Shown here: positions 14,872-19,102 of the stretch, in pieces
Layout of the letters: the number at the start of each line of letters is the position of its first letter
Position numbering within the stretch: the first letter of the stretch is position 1
Assembly: GCA_934462945.1 (NCBI GenBank)
Contig: CAKSJF010000045.1
Coordinates: 1 to 19,102, forward strand
From: an uncultured Clostridia bacterium
GTDB taxonomy: Bacteria; Bacillota; Clostridia; UBA1381
Direction: 5' to 3'
Length of the DNA: 19,102 nucleotides
Notes under the pieces: generated by a model
Told to the model about the DNA's origin: nothing
What the model saw: the letters and a program-made list of their open reading frames with translations, nothing else
Database searches by the model: none
Made by a program: the position numbers and the translations under genes

Positions 14872-15768
14872 TTATTTAATCATGCTTGCAACTTCATCTG
14901 CAAAGTTTTCTTCTTTCTTTGCCAGACCTTCGCCCTTTTCAAAGCGAACAAAGTTCACAAGCTTTACACCCTTAGAGGTCAGATACTGCTCAACTGTCAG
15001 ATCGCCGTTCTTTACAAACTCCTGCTGCAATAAGCAATTTTCCTTATAGAACTTGTTGATCTTTCCGCCAACCATCTTTTCAATGATGTTATCCGGTTTC
15101 TTTGCATTTTTCGGATCTTCCTTAATCTGTGCAATAATGATGTGCTTTTCTTTTTCTACATCCTCTGCCGGAACAGTCTCCTCTGAAAGATACAGCGGAT
15201 TGATTGCTGCAACCTGCATTGCTGCGTCTCTTGCAGCTTCATAAGCCTCCGGATCAGCAAGGCTGCCCTCTGCCTCAGTCAGAACACCGATTCTGCCCTC
15301 ACCGTGGGTGTAGGAGCATACGTTTCCGGAAAGTCTTACAAATCTTCTGATGTTCATGTTCTCGCCGATTTTTGCGATCAGAGCGGTTAATGCCTCTCCA
15401 ACTGTCTGTCCGTCCGCATACGGTAATGCTTTCAATGCGTCAACGTCTGCCGGATTATGATCTGCAACAATCTTTGCAATAGTTCCAACAAAGTTCTGGA
15501 ATTCTGCATTCTTTGCCACAAAGTCAGTCTCAGAGTTTACCTCTACTAAAACACCAATTGTTTTATCATCAGACAAATATGCCTTAACAATACCTTCGGA
15601 TGCAATTCTGCCTGCTTTTTTCGCAGCAGTTGCAAGACCCTTTTCTCTTAAAAATTCTACCGCTTTATCCATATCGCCGTCAGTTTCTGTGAGCGCTTTT
15701 TTGCAGTCCATCATACCGCAACCGGTCATTTCTCTTAATTCTTTTACGTTTTGTGCTGTAAATGCCAT
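14872..15768 (-). CDS. tsf: Translation elongation factor Ts
   Basis: EF-Ts recycles EF-Tu from GDP to GTP form. The protein has 298 residues, close to Bacillus EF-Ts. Its UBA-like N-terminus reads VKELREMTGCGMMDCKKAL (8-26), followed by DMDKAVEFLREKG and the signature TDFVAKN at 81-87, which contacts EF-Tu. The C-terminal dimerisation region is complete and ends after VEQYLTSKGVKL and VNFVRFEKGEG. ATG follows GGGAGGAT. It is the second gene of the rpsB-tsf operon, 35 bp after rpsB, and is followed by a strong terminator. The frr and pyrH genes that often follow are not in this direction. Confidence 0.98.
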   Translation of the reverse strand: MAFTAQNVKELREMTGCGMMDCKKALTETDGDMDKAVEFLREKGLATAAKKAGRIASEGIVKAYLSDDKTIGVLVEVNSETDFVAKNAEFQNFVGTIAKIVADHNPADVDALKALPYADGQTVGEALTALIAKIGENMNIRRFVRLSGNVCSYTHGEGRIGVLTEAEGSLADPEAYEAARDAAMQVAAINPLYLSEETVPAEDVEKEKHIIIAQIKEDPKNAKKPDNIIEKMVGGKINKFYKENCLLQQEFVKNGDLTVEQYLTSKGVKLVNFVRFEKGEGLAKKEENFADEVASMIK

Positions 15769-15803
15769 AATTTTATCCTCCCAATCAAGTATTTTAAAAG
15801 CAA

Positions 15804-16553
15804 TTATTCTTCTGTTGTCTCAGCAGCTTCTGCCGGAGCGTCCTCTGCTGCGTCTGCAACAGCATCCTCACCCTGTCTGCCCTCGATAATCGCATTTGAA
15901 ATGGTGGAAGCGATCAGCTTTACTGCTCTGATTGCATCATCATTACCTGGGATTACATAATCAACTTCATCCGGATCACAGTTTGTATCAACAATTGCAA
16001 CAACAGGGATTCCCAGTTTCTTTGCCTCTGCAATTGCAATCTTTTCTTTTCTCGGGTCAACAACAAACAAAGCGCCCGGAAGTTTCTTCATATCTTTGAT
16101 ACCGCCGAGGTATTTTTCCAGCTTGTCTCTCTGAGCCTTCAGCTTAATAACTTCCTTCTTCGGCAAAAGATCAAAAGTACCTTCTTCTTCCATCTTGTTA
16201 ATCTGCGCCAGACGGTCAATTCTCTTTTGAATCGTCTTGAAGTTTGTCATCATACCGCCGAGCCATCTTGCGTTTACGTAGTACATACCAACACGCTCTG
16301 CTTCTTCCTTAATGGAATCCTGTGCCTGCTTCTTTGTGCCGACAAACAGAACATCCTCGCCGGACATTGCTAAATCGCGGATGAAATAGTAAGCTTCTTC
16401 AAACTTTTTTACAGTTTTCTGCAGGTCGATGATATAGATACCATTTCTCTCTGTGAAGATGTATTCAGCCATTTTCGGGTTCCATCTTCTGGTCTGGTGT
16501 CCGAAATGAACACCTGCTTCTAAAAGCTGTTTCATTGAAATAACGTTTGACAT
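15804..16553 (-). CDS. rpsB: 30S ribosomal protein S2
   Basis: Protein S2 of the small ribosomal subunit, 249 residues. The signature GVHFGHQTRRWNPKM is at 14-28, followed by YIFTERNGIYIIDLQKT. DVLFVGTKKQAQDSI, ARWLGGMMTNFKTI and ALFVVDPRKE are further hallmark stretches, as is IPVVAIVDTNCDPDEVDY. The last 20 or so residues are an Ala/Glu-rich acidic tail, as in many Clostridia. ATG follows AAGGAGGAT. It is preceded by a leader of about 100 nt with a possible short ORF and by a strong promoter. tsf is downstream in the usual order. Confidence 0.98.
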   Translation of the reverse strand: MSNVISMKQLLEAGVHFGHQTRRWNPKMAEYIFTERNGIYIIDLQKTVKKFEEAYYFIRDLAMSGEDVLFVGTKKQAQDSIKEEAERVGMYYVNARWLGGMMTNFKTIQKRIDRLAQINKMEEEGTFDLLPKKEVIKLKAQRDKLEKYLGGIKDMKKLPGALFVVDPRKEKIAIAEAKKLGIPVVAIVDTNCDPDEVDYVIPGNDDAIRAVKLIASTISNAIIEGRQGEDAVADAAEDAPAEAAETTEE

Positions 16554-16557
16554 TTTT

Positions 16558-16584
16558 TTATCCTCCTTGTTTTTTCTCCTCCAT
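16558..16584 (-). CDS. Possible 8-residue leader peptide before rpsB
   Basis: On the minus strand, ATG at 16584 starts a frame coding MEEKKQGG and stopping with TAA at 16558. It has its own purine-rich site, GAGAGGA, 5 bp upstream. The stop lies within the rpsB ribosome binding region, 4 bp before the rpsB ATG. The arrangement would allow translational coupling. The composition is biased by the two GGAGG stretches, so this may be chance. Confidence 0.25.
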   Translation of the reverse strand: MEEKKQGG

Positions 16585-16659
16585 ATCCGTCCTCTCCAGC
16601 CGGAACCGTTTGGGCAACACCGGATGAATCAGAATATGTGTGTCATGTCATACTCACTT

Positions 16660-16688
16660 AGTATACCATATTTTTATAGAAAATGCAA
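16660..16688 (-). promoter_or_regulatory. Sigma-A promoter of rpsB-tsf
   Basis: Read on the minus strand, TTGCAT (16688-16683), a 17-bp spacer and TATACT (16665-16660). Transcription would start near 16653, giving a leader of about 100 nt. The -35 box lies just beyond the stop of the upstream permease gene. Confidence 0.82.
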
Positions 16689-16703
16689 CACTTTTTTTAA
16701 ATT

Positions 16704-17480
16704 TTATTTAAAAAGTGAAAAGCCAAGTACCACAATCCCCAGAATCACCAGAATCACGCCTGTTGCGCGGTTTAAAAATCTGGAACTTGCCCGGTTTGCA
16801 ACGAGTGCTGCAAGTCGGGCAAAGACAAGCGTAAACAAAACGCACAGAAAGAACGGAAGTGCCTCCGGCATACCGCCAATCGCAAAATGAGAAACTGCGC
16901 CGGTCAGCGCTGTAAAGGTCATAATAAACACGCTTGTCCCAACCGCTGTTTTTAATTCATATCCCATCACGCTGGTTAAAAGAAGCAGCATCATCATGCC
17001 GCCGCCCGCGCCCACAAAGCCGCAGATAAACCCAACCGCCGAGCCGCAAAGCATCGACTGGAGCGCTCTTGTCCGTTCAGAACCTGCACGCATTTCGTCC
17101 TTTGTCGTCATTACCGGTTTTATGATAAATTTCACACCCAAAAGAAGTGTCATGAATACGGAGAAATTTCCCATCGCCGCAGACGGCACAAGACTTGAGA
17201 CATAGCTCCCGATCACCGTAAAAATCAGAACAGCCGCCATCATAAGACTTCCGTTTTTAATATCAAGATTTTTGTTTTTCCCATAAGTGTAAGCAGAAAC
17301 CGCGCTTGCCAGCACATCTGACGCAAGCGCCACACCTACCGCCAGATACGGTTTCATTCCCAGAAAGGTCACCAGCATTGGTGTAATGACCGCCGCTGCG
17401 CTCATGCCGGCAAAGCCAGTCCCTACACCTGCGCCCAACCCGGCAAAAAAACATACAAAAATTGTGATAAAAATATGCAT
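16704..17480 (-). CDS. TauE/SafE-family sulfite/anion exporter-like permease
   Basis: A 258-residue integral membrane protein with about eight hydrophobic helices in two related halves. FAGLGAGVGTGFAGMSAAAV (12-31) and FVGAGGGMMMLLLLTSVMGY near 155-174 are the paired glycine-rich segments of the TauE/SafE family, and TAVGTSVFIMTFTALTG follows. Members move sulfite, sulfoacetate or other small organosulfur anions, but the substrate here cannot be read. ATG 17480 is chosen over ATG 17489 because AAAGGA at 17495-17490 lies 9 bp before the former and directly abuts the latter. A TTGACA/TACAAT promoter lies upstream, so it is expressed separately from spoIIP. No strong terminator separates it from rpsB. 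Confidence 0.88.
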   Translation of the reverse strand: MHIFITIFVCFFAGLGAGVGTGFAGMSAAAVITPMLVTFLGMKPYLAVGVALASDVLASAVSAYTYGKNKNLDIKNGSLMMAAVLIFTVIGSYVSSLVPSAAMGNFSVFMTLLLGVKFIIKPVMTTKDEMRAGSERTRALQSMLCGSAVGFICGFVGAGGGMMMLLLLTSVMGYELKTAVGTSVFIMTFTALTGAVSHFAIGGMPEALPFFLCVLFTLVFARLAALVANRASSRFLNRATGVILVILGIVVLGFSLFK

Positions 17481-17516
17481 TGCTCTCATTCCTTTGTAAA
17501 AACTCGTACATTTTCT

Positions 17517-17545
17517 ATTGTACTCCTTTTCAGAATATTTGTCAA
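17517..17545 (-). promoter_or_regulatory. Sigma-A promoter of the TauE/SafE-like gene
   Basis: Minus strand TTGACA (17545-17540), a 17-bp spacer and TACAAT (17522-17517), close to consensus. The -35 box overlaps the spoIIP stop codon, so the permease is transcribed in vegetative cells independently of the sporulation gene. Confidence 0.85.
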
Positions 17546-18660
17546 TGCTTTTTCAGAACATCTGCTATCGCCTGCGCTGCATACGCTCCGCCGCGTTTTG
17601 CCTCCTCTAATGTGTTTCCGTTCGAGCCAACCTCTAAGATTACGCTGCCAATGCTGACCTGCTGGTTAAAACGCTCCTCCCGGAGCAGAATCGGTCGCAT
17701 CAGATTCGGATAAAGCTCCATTGCTCTTTCCTGAATTTTGCAGGCAAGCTTAAGATTTTCCTGCCAACGGTCATGCGTCAGAGCAGCATTTGAGCCGATT
17801 ACAAACATGCACTGCGCCGATTTTTCCCCGTTAATATCCGCGGCAACCTTCACCTTTGTTCCGTCCTCTTTCGTGATTCCATCCCGGTGAACATCCAGAA
17901 TAACACGGATGGACGGATATTTTTCCAGGTTTCCGCGCACTGTTGCAAGCGAACGGCTATACGCACCGTTGTAGGAGGGGTAATCATGCACCGTGGTATC
18001 GTGGCAAACGGCAATACCATTGTTTCGCAAAACCTCTGCAATGCTCTCCCCCACTGCTGTGATGTTTTTGGTTTCATCCAGATTCCGATCCGAATTTCCA
18101 TTCAGACTATCCTCCGAGGCAAAGCTTTCGGTTGTATGCGTATGAATAATCAAAACCTGCGGTGTATCCCCCTGCTCAATCTGAAATTGTAAAGGCGCTG
18201 CCGCTAAAGCTTCCGGATTCACCTGAAAATTTGTCCGGTTAGTAATCGTCAATCCGGTTTTTGCATGTCTCTCCTCCACTGGTGCCTGCGTCGGTTTCGG
18301 TGTTTTCTCCGGTTCAGGCGTAGCAGACGCTTTGGTTAGCTCAGGAGTTGCACTCGGAGTGATATAAGCGTCTGATAACATCGGTGAGAAATCCGCCAAA
18401 ATGCTTTTCCGATCATCCGGCGAGAAGCCAAGAATTTTTTCCAGCCAATGCTTTGACGTTCCTTTTTTCGCCGGACGGTTCAATTCCGCATCCAGCACGG
18501 TTTTATAAAAATCCTCCGAAAAGGTCAGCTGCTGTCCCCCTTTTCTGCAAAGCCGGAATGTGATGCAAAAAAGCAATGCGAATCCTAAAATGCCAACCGT
18601 CAGTATCAGCTTTTTTTTCGTTATAATGAGTGTTTTAAATTTTGTCCTCTTTGTTCTCAC
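17542..18660 (-). CDS. spoIIP: Stage II sporulation protein P
   Basis: SpoIIP is the cell-wall amidase/endopeptidase that works with SpoIID and SpoIIM in the mother cell to drive forespore engulfment. The protein has 372 residues. A basic N-terminus and one membrane helix (about 17-37) anchor it. A Pro/Thr/Glu-rich linker (about 100-130) precedes the catalytic domain. Key motifs are VLIIHTHTTESF at 169-180 (likely zinc ligands His173, His175 and Glu178), DVHRDG at 256-261 with His258, RFNQ at 330-333 and EVGSNGNT at 343-350. The start is GTG at 18660 with AGGGTG 5 bp upstream. gpr, a common neighbour, is not here. A sigma-E-like promoter precedes it, fitting mother-cell expression. Confidence 0.96.
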   Translation of the reverse strand: MRTKRTKFKTLIITKKKLILTVGILGFALLFCITFRLCRKGGQQLTFSEDFYKTVLDAELNRPAKKGTSKHWLEKILGFSPDDRKSILADFSPMLSDAYITPSATPELTKASATPEPEKTPKPTQAPVEERHAKTGLTITNRTNFQVNPEALAAAPLQFQIEQGDTPQVLIIHTHTTESFASEDSLNGNSDRNLDETKNITAVGESIAEVLRNNGIAVCHDTTVHDYPSYNGAYSRSLATVRGNLEKYPSIRVILDVHRDGITKEDGTKVKVAADINGEKSAQCMFVIGSNAALTHDRWQENLKLACKIQERAMELYPNLMRPILLREERFNQQVSIGSVILEVGSNGNTLEEAKRGGAYAAQAIADVLKKH

Positions 18661-18689
18661 AGCTGCACCCTCTTGTCCTTTTTTTAATT

Positions 18690-18718
18690 ATCCTATGAGT
18701 GACAGCACCGGAATATTC
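18690..18718 (-). promoter_or_regulatory. Sigma-E-like promoter of spoIIP
   Basis: Minus strand GAATATT (18718-18712), a 14-bp spacer and CATAGGAT (18697-18690), comparable to the Bacillus sigma-E pattern ATATT with CATANNNT about 14 bp apart. Transcription would start near 18683, about 22 bp before the GTG start. There is no adequate sigma-A pair here. Confidence 0.6.
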
Positions 18719-18776
18719 CTTGTCCAAAAAGCGACTGTAAAAAGACTCTGATAGAATCTCCGCCTGCGGGTAGGGA

Positions 18777-18840
18777 AATCATGTTGAATCATGTTGAATT
18801 TTATTCTTTTTTTGTTTTATAGTATTCTTTTTTTGCTTTA
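18777..18840. repeat. Two adjacent short tandem duplications
   Basis: AATCATGTTG is repeated exactly at 18777-18786 and 18787-18796. Next to it, TATTCTTTTTTTGTTTTA (18802-18819) recurs as TATTCTTTTTTTGCTTTA (18823-18840), with 17 of 18 bases identical and a period of 21 bp. The rest of 18661-18890 shows no gene. Confidence 0.8.
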
Positions 18841-18886
18841 AATAACTAAAATCAGTCCCGCAAAACCACATAAAACCTATAGAAAC

Positions 18887-18912
18887 AAAAAAGTCGCGCA
18901 GATGCGCGACTT
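18887..18912 (-). terminator. Terminator of the rRNA/tRNA-Glu transcript
   Basis: AAGTCGCGC (18891-18899) pairs with GCGCGACTT (18904-18912) around a 4-nt AGAT loop. Read leftward the stem is followed by TTTTGTTT, giving a strong intrinsic terminator 5 bp after the tRNA CCA end. Confidence 0.9.
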
Positions 18913-18917
18913 ATAAT

Positions 18918-18992
18918 TGGTGACCCGTGCGGGAATCGAACCCGCGTTACCGCCGTGAAAGGGCGGTGTCTTAACCGCTTGACCAACGGGCC
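18918..18992 (-). tRNA. tRNA-Glu (anticodon UUC)
   Basis: A 75-nt tRNA with encoded CCA. The acceptor GGCCCGT pairs with ACGGGTC (one G-U). The anticodon stem is CCGCC/GGCGG with loop CTTTCAC, giving anticodon TTC. The T arm is GCGGG-TTCGAAT-CCCGC. It lies just downstream of the 5S gene, the last gene of the rRNA operon. Confidence 0.97.
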
Positions 18993-18998
18993 ATAAGT

Positions 18999-19030
18999 CA
19001 AGGGCTAACCATATTTCAGGTTAGCTCTTG
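18999..19030 (-). other. Stem between 5S rRNA and tRNA-Glu, possible processing site
   Basis: GCTAACC/GGTTAGC (19004-19010 with 19019-19025) forms a 7-bp stem with an 8-nt loop. It is extended by CAAG/CTTG outside one mismatch. It lacks a U-run, so it is more likely a processing hairpin than a terminator. Confidence 0.5.
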
Positions 19031-19031
19031 G

Positions 19032-19102
19032 TTCCGGCAACTTTCTACTTTCCCAGGCAGTCTCCCGCCAAGTATCATCGACGTTAAGGAGCTTAACTTC
19101 TG
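19032..19102 (-). rRNA. 5S ribosomal RNA, 3' part only
   Basis: Read on the minus strand the segment contains CAGAAGTTAAGCTCCTTAAC, then GATGATACTTGGCGGGAGAC and CTGCCTGGGAAAGTAG, which are conserved 5S rRNA landmarks. The gene starts beyond the right edge. The 3' end is placed near 19032 after TTGCCGG and is approximate to a few bases. The 16S and 23S genes would lie to the right. Confidence 0.93.

Noticed and set aside
16689..16717. A/T-rich inverted repeat CACTTTTT...AAAAAGTG at the end of the TauE/SafE-like gene as a terminator
   Set aside because: Only two or three G-C pairs per arm, imperfect arms and no clear U-run; it also overlaps the stop codon. Too weak to call.

Overview
The window reads as chromosome of a spore-forming Clostridia-type Firmicute. 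It carries spoIIP and spoVG, Firmicute-like gene clusters (murC/spoVG/prs; yhbY-nadD-yqeK), strong AGGAGG-type ribosome binding sites, TTG and GTG starts, and sigma-A promoters with TTGACA/TATAAT-like boxes spaced 17-18 bp. I cannot name the genus. Most of the window is housekeeping sequence. I see no phage, transposase, CRISPR array or toxin-antitoxin pair, and no convincing new multi-gene system. The less ordinary parts are two carbohydrate-active loci and several non-coding elements.

Layout, left to right. (1) 1-3946 (+): a tight cassette of the 3' end of an SGNH/GDSL hydrolase, a GH2 glycoside hydrolase and a NAT_N/GNAT_C-type acyltransferase-domain protein, closed by a terminator. No export signals are visible in the two complete proteins, which fits cytoplasmic processing of an acylated oligosaccharide. 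(2) 4118-6063 (+): glmS with its own promoter, a short leader without room for the glmS ribozyme, and a terminator. (3) 6087-9508 (+): yhbY, a nadD-yqeK fusion, a Kef-like antiporter and a comF-like phosphoribosyltransferase, tightly packed and ending at a bidirectional terminator. (4) 9514-12984 (-): murC followed 19 bp downstream by a GH78 alpha-L-rhamnosidase-like gene whose sampled base composition is lower in G+C than murC. (5) 13059-14796 (+): spoVG and prs, each with its own promoter, separated by a long unexplained inverted repeat. glmU, which often lies between them, is absent here. (6) 14824-16688 (-): rpsB-tsf with a strong promoter, a roughly 100-nt leader holding a possible leader peptide, and a terminator. 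(7) 16704-18718 (-): spoIIP, with a sigma-E-like promoter, and a TauE/SafE-family permease with its own sigma-A promoter. (8) 18777-18840: tandem repeats. (9) 18891-19102 (-): the end of an rRNA operon (5S rRNA, tRNA-Glu, terminator).

Functional themes are cell-wall precursor supply (glmS for glucosamine-6-phosphate, murC for muropeptide assembly), nucleotide and cofactor supply (prs, nadD, a PRPP-type transferase), translation (rpsB, tsf, yhbY, 5S, tRNA-Glu), sporulation (spoVG, spoIIP) and plant or mucosal glycan breakdown (GH2, SGNH, GH78). All positions were read by eye. Family names come from motif recognition and not from a database search.
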